From Rhodanobacter sp. L36 (GTDB taxonomy: Bacteria > Pseudomonadota > Gammaproteobacteria > Xanthomonadales > Rhodanobacteraceae), in NCBI RefSeq assembly GCF_009765755.1, contig NZ_LMUV01000002.1, positions 705,693 to 769,692 on the forward strand: a stretch of DNA of 64,000 nucleotides. The letters are read 5' to 3'. The position numbers and the translations under genes were made by a program. Below the pieces are notes generated by a model. The model did no database searches. It saw only the letters and a list, made by a program, of their open reading frames with translations, and was not told the origin of the DNA. Positions 48,991-57,391 of the stretch are shown here, piece by piece. The number at the start of each line of letters is the position of its first letter. The first letter of the stretch is position 1.

Positions 48991-49149
48991 ATGGGATGCC
49001 TGCCGATCTTGCTGCTGTTTCCGCTTGGGGCCGGCGTCGGTTATCTGATCGCCGGGCCGATCGGCGCGTTATGGGGCGCGGGCATCGGACTGGTGGCCGG
49101 CATCGCCTTGACGGGCGTGTTCATCAAGGCGATGCGTGATCGACGCTGA
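48991..49149 (+). CDS. Small glycine-zipper membrane protein
   Basis: A 52-residue protein with two hydrophobic helices rich in glycine (LLLFPLGAGVGYLIAGPIGA, WGAGIGLVAGIALTGVFIK) and a basic end (MRDRR). Such glycine zippers pack tightly in the inner membrane. It begins 19 bases after lhr, with CGGAGA before the ATG. The function is unknown. Confidence 0.65.
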   Translation: MGCLPILLLFPLGAGVGYLIAGPIGALWGAGIGLVAGIALTGVFIKAMRDRR

Positions 49150-49197
49150 GTTCACTCGGAGTCGCACGCATCGCACGAACAAAATCGCACGGCGCAT

Positions 49198-51495
49198 TCA
49201 CGGCTGGCCCTTCGCCGGCACCAGCGTGACGTGACCCGTTGCATACAGCGGGCCGTCGATCGGCGCGGTGAATTGCAGACATAGCGCGTGATCACCGGTG
49301 AGCTTGGGCAGCGACGCATCGAGACGGAAGCGACGTGCGCTGTGCTGCGGATCGGGCAACGGCAGCGTGGCGAGCACCGCGCCGTTGCACTGCATGTCGT
49401 GCACGACGATTTCGCCGTAAGGCGTGGCGTGCGGATGCGCGATGACCTTCACCTGCTCGTGCGCCAAAGCGTAATTGCGTTCCAGCCTTGCGACGTCGAA
49501 ATGGATCGCCTGCAATCCATCCATGCGCGTCGATGGCAGCATCTGGCAGGTGTCGAACAGGTCGATGCTGTACACCGGCGACATGCTGGTGGCATCCGGC
49601 GTCGGCTGCACGCGGATGCGGAAACTGCTGTCCGGGCAATTGGCCAGCGCGTTGCCGTCGAAGTCGAGCAGGCTTGCGCGATCCAGCAGGCGTGTACGCG
49701 GCGCGGCCAGCGCATCGCCATCTTCAGTAAAGCTTGCCGCACGCACGGTCGTCGGCATGTGCGTGTCGAAAGGGGCCTTGTACAACGGCGAGTGCAACGT
49801 TGGCGTACTGCCATCAGTGGTGTAGTGGATCGCACCCAAGTCGGCGAGATTCGACAAGGTCACGTGCGTGTCATCACTTGCCTGTCCGACAATCGCATCC
49901 ATCGCGATGTCGACGGCGAACGCGCTATCGGCATAGCCGATGCCCTGTGCACGATAGCGTGCGAGCTGCGTCGGCAGGCGCGACAGGAAATTCTTCCAGT
50001 CATGCGTGGACGCCGGCGACCAGTCGACTTCGCTCAGTGCGTCGATGCGCGGAAACACGGCGTGTTCGACATGCTGCATGCTCGGCATGTGTTCGGTCCA
50101 CACGTTGGCCTGTGCACCGAGCACGTGTTTCGACTGGGCCGCATCGAGCTCCTTCGGCACGGGATCGAATGCATAGATGCTGGCGAGATCCTGCACCGGC
50201 ATGCGTCCGGTGGTTTCGTCCAGACGTGCACTTTGCAACTGATCGAAATACAAAGTCGGCGCGGGCGACAGCACGACGTCGTGACCGCTCTTCGCCGCAT
50301 CGATGGCGCCCTTGGTGCCGCGCCACGACATCACGATGGCATCGGGCTGCACATGGCCGCCTTCGAGAATTTCATCCCAGCCGACCAGTCGTCGCCCATG
50401 CTTCGCCAGATATTCGCCGATGCGATCGATCAGCCAGCCCTGCATCGCGTCCTCGTCGTGGATGCCGAGCGCATGCATTTTTGCCTGCACCGTTGCGGAC
50501 GCCTGCCATTGATCCTTGACCGCCTCGTCGCCGCCGACGTGGATGTCGTGCGACGGAAACAGCGCCATTACTTCATCGAGCACGTTGTGGATGAAAACGA
50601 GCGTGGCATCGTCCACGTTGTAGAGATACGGATTCACGCCCCAGTCGACCGACACCGGCGGACGCTTGCCGGTGACACCGAGCTGGGGATACGAAGCGAC
50701 CGCGGCCTGCGCGTGGCCGGGCATGTCGAGCTCGGGCACCACCGTGATGTGCCGCACGCTGGCAAAGGCGACCACCTTGCGAATGTCGTCCTGCGTGTAG
50801 AAACCGCCGTAGCGCATCGGCTCGCCATCGCGCCCCGCGCCGGGCAGCGTGCGCCACGCACCGATGCGCGTGAGTTCCGGGTAGCGCTTGATCTGGATGC
50901 GCCAGCCCTGGTCGTCGGTGAGATGCCAATGAAACACGTTGAGCTTGTGCTGCGCCATCTGGTCGAGCAGTCGCTCGACGTCGGCCACCGACTGGAAATG
51001 CCGCGCGGAATCGAGCATCAATCCACGCCAGGCGAATCGTGGCTGGTCGCTGATGTGCATCGCGGCCAACGACACCGCGCCGTGTTTCGCATCCGGCGTC
51101 AGCAACTGCGACAACGTGATGGCGCCATAGAAAAGACCGGCGGCGTCGCGTGCGTTGATGCGGATGCCGGCAGGCGTGACGTCCAGCGTATAGCCTTCCA
51201 TTTGCGCAACCGGCGCATCGGCCTCACGCGACAGCACGATGGCGCCGCGCGACGCCGGGCCCGTCTTGATTTTCAGATGCAGCCCACGCGTGCGAGCCAG
51301 CAAATCGACGAGATATTGAGCGGTGTCTCGCGTGGCGGCATCGTGCGCGGGAATCACGATCGACGCGCCGTCGGCGACTGACAAACTGCCAGTGGCGAAC
51401 TGGATCTGCGCCGGCATCGGCAACAGCGGTGGCGTGGCTGCATGAGCCGCGCCCGCCAGGGCGAGCATGCTGAAAGCGATACCGGCAAATTTCAT
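49198..51495 (-). CDS. Beta-N-acetylhexosaminidase (GH20), exported
   Basis: A 765-residue enzyme that removes terminal N-acetylglucosamine or N-acetylgalactosamine from oligosaccharides. The signal peptide covers residues 1-19 (MLALAGAAHA). Residues 20-140 form the GH20b domain and about 150-500 the catalytic barrel, with GLMLDSARHFQSV, HWHLTDDQGWRIQIKRYPEL and the catalytic pair D323-E324 in HVGGDEAV. A C-terminal beta region follows (IHYTTDGSTPTLHSPLYKAP). GGAG lies five bases before the ATG. It fits the GlcNAc-type locus with the receptor, kinase and transporter. Confidence 0.94.
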   Translation of the reverse strand: MKFAGIAFSMLALAGAAHAATPPLLPMPAQIQFATGSLSVADGASIVIPAHDAATRDTAQYLVDLLARTRGLHLKIKTGPASRGAIVLSREADAPVAQMEGYTLDVTPAGIRINARDAAGLFYGAITLSQLLTPDAKHGAVSLAAMHISDQPRFAWRGLMLDSARHFQSVADVERLLDQMAQHKLNVFHWHLTDDQGWRIQIKRYPELTRIGAWRTLPGAGRDGEPMRYGGFYTQDDIRKVVAFASVRHITVVPELDMPGHAQAAVASYPQLGVTGKRPPVSVDWGVNPYLYNVDDATLVFIHNVLDEVMALFPSHDIHVGGDEAVKDQWQASATVQAKMHALGIHDEDAMQGWLIDRIGEYLAKHGRRLVGWDEILEGGHVQPDAIVMSWRGTKGAIDAAKSGHDVVLSPAPTLYFDQLQSARLDETTGRMPVQDLASIYAFDPVPKELDAAQSKHVLGAQANVWTEHMPSMQHVEHAVFPRIDALSEVDWSPASTHDWKNFLSRLPTQLARYRAQGIGYADSAFAVDIAMDAIVGQASDDTHVTLSNLADLGAIHYTTDGSTPTLHSPLYKAPFDTHMPTTVRAASFTEDGDALAAPRTRLLDRASLLDFDGNALANCPDSSFRIRVQPTPDATSMSPVYSIDLFDTCQMLPSTRMDGLQAIHFDVARLERNYALAHEQVKVIAHPHATPYGEIVVHDMQCNGAVLATLPLPDPQHSARRFRLDASLPKLTGDHALCLQFTAPIDGPLYATGHVTLVPAKGQP

Positions 51496-51566
51496 GAAGA
51501 CTCCGGATTGAAGTATGCGTTGGAAAAAAGGGTTCGATCACGCGATCATCTCTGGCGAACGCGATG

Positions 51567-52598
51567 TCATAGGTGGTTCCGCGCGCCCTGCTTGAGCTGT
51601 TCGACGAGTTCCGCGGTCAACGGACCGAGCACGCCGCGGCGTTGTTCGGGAATGTGCGCGAGCGACTCGTCGTCGCCGAACGCGTAGTAGTCCATCAGGT
51701 TGCGCCAATGAGCGCGCTCCGCCGGCGGCAGCGCACGAAACGCGAGCAGGCAGTGATATAGCGCGGCCTTGGCATGACCGGTGTGATAGCCGTCGACATC
51801 CACCGGACTCCACCAGTAATTCACCAGCGCATTGAGTGGCCCGAGTGACTCGACGTTGTGCCACCACAGCGGTGGCATGTAGAGCGCATCGCCCGGATGC
51901 AGCTCGGCAACTTGCGCGGCCGCAAGCGCCCTACGCAGGCGTGGATAGCGCGGATCGTCCGGCTGATCGAGCCGTGCCATGCTGATTGCCGCACCGGTCG
52001 GCGCGTAATCGAGTGGACCGATGTAGAGGTTCTGCAATTGCTCCGGCGGAAACAACGTGAAGCGCCGCGATCCACACACCACGCAGGCAATGTTGTGCAT
52101 GGAATCGAAATGCGTGGGCGTGGTGACGCGGTTGCCAATCCATATGCGCGGCTCCACGCCGGGCAGCAACGACAATTCGTTTTCTGCAAGGAATCCCGGC
52201 AGGCATTCGCGGATGCGCGCGCTCTGGATCACCACGCCGCGCGCGTTGTCGAGTCGGCTGTACTTGGCCAGCCGTTGCAGGCCCAGCGTTACCGGTACCT
52301 TGAAATGCTGGTAGCTGAAACCGTCGAGCTCGGGTGCGTAGCCGATGATGCCGTCGGCGCTTGAGTCCACCATCAGCGTGCTGACGTCGGTGCCGTTGTC
52401 CAGCTGCGCCAGGCGTTGCGCAAAAGCCGTATCCGATTCCATACCCAGTTTCACGATCGGCCAGTCGCGCACAAGGCCACGAATCACGAGCGGTCGATCA
52501 TGACCGACCACGTCATTCAGACTGAATGGACGTCCATCGGCGGGACGGTATTCCTCGATCGCGGCAGGCGCGGACGTTGCGCCGGCTGGTTCACTCAT
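51567..52598 (-). CDS. Cupin_8 (JmjC-like) domain protein
   Basis: A 343-residue cytoplasmic protein with a double-stranded beta-helix of the iron/2-oxoglutarate type. The HxD iron motif is in TPTHFDSMHNIACVV, FTLFPPEQ follows and the distal histidine is in YMPPLWWHNVESLG. Proteins of this type often lie next to Xanthomonas/Caulobacter-type TonB receptors in sugar-use loci, but what they hydroxylate, if anything, is not known to me. The ATG at 52598 has GGAG nine bases upstream. Two terminator-like hairpins separate it from the receptor gene. Confidence 0.82.
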   Translation of the reverse strand: MSEPAGATSAPAAIEEYRPADGRPFSLNDVVGHDRPLVIRGLVRDWPIVKLGMESDTAFAQRLAQLDNGTDVSTLMVDSSADGIIGYAPELDGFSYQHFKVPVTLGLQRLAKYSRLDNARGVVIQSARIRECLPGFLAENELSLLPGVEPRIWIGNRVTTPTHFDSMHNIACVVCGSRRFTLFPPEQLQNLYIGPLDYAPTGAAISMARLDQPDDPRYPRLRRALAAAQVAELHPGDALYMPPLWWHNVESLGPLNALVNYWWSPVDVDGYHTGHAKAALYHCLLAFRALPPAERAHWRNLMDYYAFGDDESLAHIPEQRRGVLGPLTAELVEQLKQGARNHL

Positions 52599-52717
52599 GA
52601 TCTTTTCTCCGCTTCTGTCCACGGCCGCACGGCAATGAATGGCACGTTCGCTGCGTCGACCCGTTGCCGATGGTGCGCCAATCCGCTTCCATCAGACAGC
52701 GCTTGCGGGCATTCAAG

Positions 52718-52753
52718 CAAAAACTGCGATGTCGGCGGAGCCGACATCGCAGT
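52718..52753 (-). terminator. Second terminator-like hairpin upstream of the cupin gene
   Basis: A perfect 14-bp stem (52740-52753 with 52723-52736, arm ACTGCGATGTCGGC) with a three-base loop, followed on the minus strand by TTTTT. It lies about 60 bases after the first terminator and about 120 bases before the cupin start, so it could also work as an attenuator. Confidence 0.75.
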
Positions 52754-52803
52754 GGATAGCAAGCCGTGCGACATCCCCACGTTATTTCCGGCACTTTCCA
52801 CCG

Positions 52804-52835
52804 GAAAAAAACGGACCTGGCAAGATGCCAGGTCC
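52804..52835 (-). terminator. Rho-independent terminator of the TonB-dependent receptor gene
   Basis: A perfect 10-bp stem (52813-52822 with 52826-52835, arm GGACCTGGCA) and a three-base loop, followed on the minus strand by G and seven T. It lies 16 bases past the receptor stop codon. Confidence 0.88.
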
Positions 52836-52851
52836 TTGGGGAGAGCATGAC

Positions 52852-55782
52852 TCAGAACTTGAAGTTCGCGGTCAGGTAGTACTGGCGACCGTTCGTGTAG
52901 AACGCTTCCGGCACCTTGCCGAAACCGAGGCCGGCCTGTGAACCGGAGACGTAGTAGCGCAGCGTCGGGTTGTTGAGGTTCATCGCGTCGAACGAGAAGC
53001 TCAAATGCTCGTTGACCGTGTAGCCGAGCGAGAGCGACAGGTAGCCTGCGCCTGCCTGGTAGTAAGGCAGCAGCGGCATGGTGTTGCCGAGTCCGCCGGT
53101 GGTCACCGGCATCATGCCGTCGTAGAACGAGGAGCGGTACGTGTAATTGATGCGTGCGTTCCACTGCTTGTCTTCGTAGAACGCCGACACGTTGGCCGTG
53201 TTCCTCGAGGTACCGAACAGCGGACGATTGCCTGCGGACTGCTGCGAGCCCTGCGTGCCATCGGCGTTGTAGAGGTACGTGCCGCCTTGCGAGTGGCCGT
53301 TGCTGTAGGTGTAGTTGACCGACGTGCCGAAGTGCTCGCCGATCGGCTGCACCCAGTTCAACTCCACGCCTTTCAGGTTGCCGTTGACGTTGACCGGAAT
53401 GCTGACGAGGTAGCTGTTGTAGACCGGCGTGTGATTGGGGTTGTCCTTGTTGCCGTTCTCGGTCAGGTAGCTGTTGAGATACGTCCCCGTGGTGGTGCCG
53501 TAGTCGTAGTAGTTGTTCAGATCCATCGCGTAGACGCTGGCCGACAACAGGCCACGCTCGGAGTAGTACCACTCCAGCGACGCGTCGAAGTTGGTCGAGA
53601 GAATCGGCTTCAGGCGCGGATTCGGACCGGTGCCGGAGCCCACGCCACCGGCCGACTGCGGGTCGCTCAGAGACAGGAAGCCGGCCAGCTGACCATAGTC
53701 CTGACGGGTGAGCGTCTGCGAGGCGGCGAAGCGCGAGATCAGGCTGCCGTCATCGTTCAAGTTGAACTTGAGGTTGAAGCTCGGCAGCACCTTGCCGTAG
53801 TGATGGTTGTAGTAGTTCCAGTACCAGCCGCCCGGATAGAACGCCGAAGGCGGCGTGCCCGGGGCCGTCTTGGCTTCCTGTTGCGATGGCGCGGTATAGC
53901 CGATGTCCTCGGTGGTGCTGATATAGCGCAGGCCGGCGTTGCCGCTCCAGCGATCACCGGCAAAATTCACCTGCATGTAGAGGGCGTCGTTCTTCTCCGA
54001 CATGGCATAAATGTCATTCGGATAGAAACGCGAGGTACCCGGATCGTTGGTTACCACCCGGTTCGCATACTTGTCGTTCAACTGTGCCAGCTGGGCAGGC
54101 GTCCAGTACCAGATACCGCCCGGCATCTGGCCCACGTTGAGGTCGCCGGCGAAGCCACCGGGATAGTTGTTGCTGCTGGTGGGCCAGATGGTGGCGTTCG
54201 GAGCAGTCGAGATGTCGGTGGCAAAGTTCGGACCCTGCGCCACAGCCGTCGGGCTGTCGTGCGTGTGCTTGGCATAGCGTCCGCCGAACTGCAGCGAGGA
54301 CAGCGGGCCGGCATCATCGAAATCGAACTCGCCGTCGGCCTGGAACCAGTGTTCCTTGTCGATCACGTGGACGCCCTGGTCACCGAAGATCCAGTCGAGG
54401 CCGACGGTGGCGGGGTTGTAGACGCTGTTGTTGCCGCCCAGCGTCCAGTTCAGCGGCTTACCCAGACCATTCATCGAATAGCTGGCGCCCTGGCCGTAGC
54501 CGGTGTCCATCTCCATGACGTCCTGGGTCGGCGTGTTGCCGGTGCCGCGGGTGTAGCCGCCCTGAAACTTGAAGTCGAGGTTCTGGGTGGCTTTCCAGTC
54601 CGCGTCCAGCGTGACGTACGCGCTGGACTCGCTCTCGCCCGGACGCGAGATCATGTCGTAGATGCCCTGCGACACGCCGGGCTGTGCTGCCTCTGTCGCG
54701 CTGGTCAGCACGTTGCCGTCCCGGGTGTAGCTGGTGAGCACGTCGCCCGGCAGCTTGTCACGCAGGCGCAGCATGTAGTTGCGGTTGTAGTCGGTGGCGT
54801 CCATCTTGGAATAGAAGCCATCAAGGTTGAACGTCAGGTTGTCCAGCGCCTTCCACTCGAGGTCAATCGATGCACCCTTGCGCTTGCGCTCCTGGGTGAA
54901 CAGCGCCGCGCCGGGCAGGTTGGGGTAGAACACGCCGGTGCTGGCGCTGCCGGGCCGGGCCGGGCCGAGGCCCAGCTGCGTGGCTACGGCCGAACCGGTC
55001 GGGATGTACGAATAGCCAAGCATTTCCTGGCCATCGCGCTGCAGGCTGCGTTCTTCGTAGAACCCCTGCAGCATCACGCCGAAGGTACTGTCGCTGTTCT
55101 TCCAGTTGACCAGCCCGTTGAACTGCGGCTTGGCGTCCTTCGGCAGGTCGGAATACACGCCGCCCACGCTGGCTTCAGCCGAAAAAGGCTTGGCGAATTC
55201 CAGCGGCTTGCGCGTGATGATGTCGATCGAGCCCGCAGCGCCGCCTTCCAGCAAGCTGGCTTCGGAACCCTTGTGCACCACGACCTGGCTCACGATTTCC
55301 GATGGGAACATGGCGTAGCTGACGCTGCGGCTGCCGCCGCCACCGGTGATGAACCAGTCGCCCGAGGCGACCGTATGACCGTTGAGCGTGGTCAGGGTGA
55401 GCGAGGGCGCACTGCCGCGAATGCTGGCGCGATCGGCTTCGTCGAAGCCACCTTCGGCGCCGGCCGCGTCGGAGATATTCACACCCGGCAGCTGCGCGAT
55501 GGTATCGGCCACGTTCTTGGCTGGCAGCTTGCCGATGTCTTCGGCGGAAACCACCTCGATGTGCGAGACGGATGACTGCTTGGTGTCGAGCGACAGCTGC
55601 TGACTTTCGCGGATGCCGTGGACGGTGACGGTATTAAGCGTCGTCGCGTCCTTGGTCTTGGGCTTGCCGTCATTCTGCTGCGTCTGACTGGTGGGCTGAG
55701 TACTGTCCTGGGCGCTGATCGCACCGGACATACACAGGCTGGTGACGATGCTCGCGGCAAGTAGTGTCTTGCGGTAATTCAT
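52852..55782 (-). CDS. TonB-dependent receptor, Xanthomonas/Caulobacter type
   Basis: A 976-residue outer membrane receptor. The signal peptide covers residues 1-24 (SIVTSLCMSGAISAQD). The plug domain begins near residue 55 (VTVHGIRESQQLSLDTKQSS, VVSAEDIGKLPAKNVADTIA, QLPGVNISDAAGAEGG), which is the form typical of the large TonB-Xanth-Caul subfamily used for oligosaccharide uptake. The barrel runs to the end QYYLTANFKF. The strong GGGGAGGA is placed eight bases before the ATG. With GH20, the kinase and the transporter it probably imports N-acetylglucosamine oligomers; this is an inference from neighbours. Confidence 0.94.
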   Translation of the reverse strand: MNYRKTLLAASIVTSLCMSGAISAQDSTQPTSQTQQNDGKPKTKDATTLNTVTVHGIRESQQLSLDTKQSSVSHIEVVSAEDIGKLPAKNVADTIAQLPGVNISDAAGAEGGFDEADRASIRGSAPSLTLTTLNGHTVASGDWFITGGGGSRSVSYAMFPSEIVSQVVVHKGSEASLLEGGAAGSIDIITRKPLEFAKPFSAEASVGGVYSDLPKDAKPQFNGLVNWKNSDSTFGVMLQGFYEERSLQRDGQEMLGYSYIPTGSAVATQLGLGPARPGSASTGVFYPNLPGAALFTQERKRKGASIDLEWKALDNLTFNLDGFYSKMDATDYNRNYMLRLRDKLPGDVLTSYTRDGNVLTSATEAAQPGVSQGIYDMISRPGESESSAYVTLDADWKATQNLDFKFQGGYTRGTGNTPTQDVMEMDTGYGQGASYSMNGLGKPLNWTLGGNNSVYNPATVGLDWIFGDQGVHVIDKEHWFQADGEFDFDDAGPLSSLQFGGRYAKHTHDSPTAVAQGPNFATDISTAPNATIWPTSSNNYPGGFAGDLNVGQMPGGIWYWTPAQLAQLNDKYANRVVTNDPGTSRFYPNDIYAMSEKNDALYMQVNFAGDRWSGNAGLRYISTTEDIGYTAPSQQEAKTAPGTPPSAFYPGGWYWNYYNHHYGKVLPSFNLKFNLNDDGSLISRFAASQTLTRQDYGQLAGFLSLSDPQSAGGVGSGTGPNPRLKPILSTNFDASLEWYYSERGLLSASVYAMDLNNYYDYGTTTGTYLNSYLTENGNKDNPNHTPVYNSYLVSIPVNVNGNLKGVELNWVQPIGEHFGTSVNYTYSNGHSQGGTYLYNADGTQGSQQSAGNRPLFGTSRNTANVSAFYEDKQWNARINYTYRSSFYDGMMPVTTGGLGNTMPLLPYYQAGAGYLSLSLGYTVNEHLSFSFDAMNLNNPTLRYYVSGSQAGLGFGKVPEAFYTNGRQYYLTANFKF

Positions 55783-55885
55783 GGTGTTCCTCCCCTCAGA
55801 GGCTGGCTCGAATCAAAACCGCATGACGCGGTCGTGGACTGTTGTGATGGCTGGCTTGGTGCCTCGTTACTGAACTTTGGTCATC

Positions 55886-56980
55886 TCACTCTCCGTGCCC
55901 TTCATCCAGAAACCAGCCTGCGGCACCAATGACACCAAGCTGGCCGTGCTCGATCAGTCGTACGGGAATCTGCTGCAGATACGCGCGCATGACGCCCTTG
56001 TTGAAGAAGCGTTCCTTGAACGTGCTCGCGAGCAGGAACGTATGGATCTGCGGCAGGATGCCGCCGGCGAGATAGGCGCCGCCGCGCGCGCCGTAAAGCA
56101 ACACCAGATCGCCGACGAAGCTGCCGAGCAGGCCGCAGAAGACTTCCAGCGTTTCCACTGCGGCGGCGTCGCTGCCGGCGAGCGCGGCACCGGTGATCTC
56201 TGCCGGCGTCAACAATTTCGGCGTGCTTTTGCGCAGCTCGCACAGCGCGCGATAGACCTTGCGCAAGCCGGGACCGGAAAGTGCATCCTCGAACGATACG
56301 TACGCGCGATCGCGCGCCAGCACGCGCAGGATTTCTATTTCGCGTTCGGTACCTGGCGCCAGTGAAATCTGTCCTGCTTCGGTGGCCAGTACCTGCGCAT
56401 GCGGATGACCCGGCAACAACACTGCCGAGCCCAGGCCGGTGCCCGGGCCCATCACCAGCACCGGGCCTGCGGATGCAGGCTGCGCGTTCTCGATGATGAA
56501 GCGCACTTCGCCGGCTTCGACGAATTGCGTGGCGAAAGCCAGCGCCTCGAAATCGTTGATCACATCGAGCCGCTTGATGCCGAGGCTCTCGCGGATCTCG
56601 CGGATCGACACGTTCCACGGCAGGTTGTCGTTGACGATGGCGTCGTCGAGCACGTAGCCCGCGCAAGCAATCGCGCAGCGTTCAATGCCTTGTTGTGCCA
56701 TCGCGTGCGGCGTGCCTGCGAGTTGCGCGACGAAATCCTGCAGCATCTCCGTGAGGCTGGACCAGTCGGCGCAGCTGTAGCGGTGGTAGTGCAAGACACT
56801 GACAGGTCGTGCGCCGTCGTCGTTGCGAATCACCAGGCCAATGCGTGCATGCGTGCCGCCGACATCGGCCGCCAGGAATGGCTGGCCCGTGCGCGACGCG
56901 TTGGCGATCGACGTCGCCGACGGATTCGCTGCATGACGCTGGTTGGCAACTTCCCCCACTCGTACCCCCTTTGGCAGCAT
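55886..56980 (-). CDS. glk: Glucokinase-family sugar kinase
   Basis: A 364-residue kinase. FLAADVGGTHARIGLVIRN is the phosphate-binding motif near residue 40, CAGYVLDDAIVNDNLPW and DVINDFEALAF with the catalytic aspartate follow, and LVMGPGTGLGSAVLLPG is the second phosphate loop. The family is Glk (pfam glucokinase), usually about 330 residues, so about 40 extra residues precede the core. The ATG at 56980 is the last before the core. In this locus the real substrate could be glucose or N-acetylglucosamine; related Glk proteins in GlcNAc loci act on GlcNAc. It is divergent from the transporter gene. Confidence 0.88.
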   Translation of the reverse strand: MLPKGVRVGEVANQRHAANPSATSIANASRTGQPFLAADVGGTHARIGLVIRNDDGARPVSVLHYHRYSCADWSSLTEMLQDFVAQLAGTPHAMAQQGIERCAIACAGYVLDDAIVNDNLPWNVSIREIRESLGIKRLDVINDFEALAFATQFVEAGEVRFIIENAQPASAGPVLVMGPGTGLGSAVLLPGHPHAQVLATEAGQISLAPGTEREIEILRVLARDRAYVSFEDALSGPGLRKVYRALCELRKSTPKLLTPAEITGAALAGSDAAAVETLEVFCGLLGSFVGDLVLLYGARGGAYLAGGILPQIHTFLLASTFKERFFNKGVMRAYLQQIPVRLIEHGQLGVIGAAGWFLDEGHGE

Positions 56981-57054
56981 CGCCAAACACTCGACCCTGA
57001 AAAGATCGATGGCCGGATGATTCACCTCGATTCCGGCGGAGTCTGGATTCGCAA

Positions 57055-57068
57055 TGACAACGTTGTCA
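57055..57068. promoter_or_regulatory. LacI-type operator, kinase side
   Basis: TGACAACGTTGTCA is a perfect 14-bp palindrome with the central CG typical of LacI-family sites. It lies 75 bases upstream of the kinase start. The LacI regulator encoded at 58793 is the likely partner, by neighbourhood. Confidence 0.65.
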
Positions 57069-57298
57069 ATAGGGCAGTCGACAAGCGTTCGAAGAATCGA
57101 TGTGGCGGCGCGCCATAGCTGTCGTGGAAGTTTTCCATCGCACCGGACCAATTTCACTGAACGGCTTGCTGTGGCTTCGCATGTGCCAGACCACACATGC
57201 TCGTCACGTGCGTGCGGCAGCGCCGCAACAGTTGTGGCCGATAGGACATTCGAGGCCAGTCCAAGCGGTCATGCAAGCGACTGGGCCGAGATTCAAAT

Positions 57299-57312
57299 TG
57301 ACAACGTTGCAC
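57299..57312. promoter_or_regulatory. LacI-type operator, transporter side
   Basis: TGACAACGTTGCAC shares 11 of 14 bases with the first site; the right half is degenerate. It lies about 80 bases upstream of the transporter start. Centres of the two sites are 244 bp apart, which would allow looping. Confidence 0.55.
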
Positions 57313-57391
57313 TTTTTGGCGAATAAAGAGACATTCGGTTGTCCCGGTCATTCGGCCGGTGGCGACGCTGCATTCCGGGGAGAGCAAGAGC

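Larger units (their letters stand above)
56981..57391. other. Divergent control region between the kinase and transporter genes
   Basis: About 410 bases without a gene. It contains the two TGACAACGTTG sites, one 74 bases from the kinase start and one about 80 bases before the transporter start, and GGGGAGAG before the transporter ATG. No clear promoter boxes could be assigned. Confidence 0.6.

Noticed and set aside
53005-55575. A frame of about 850 codons on the plus strand opposite the TonB receptor
   Set aside because: It is repetitive in V, R and A, has no recognisable domain and overlaps a clear receptor gene entirely.
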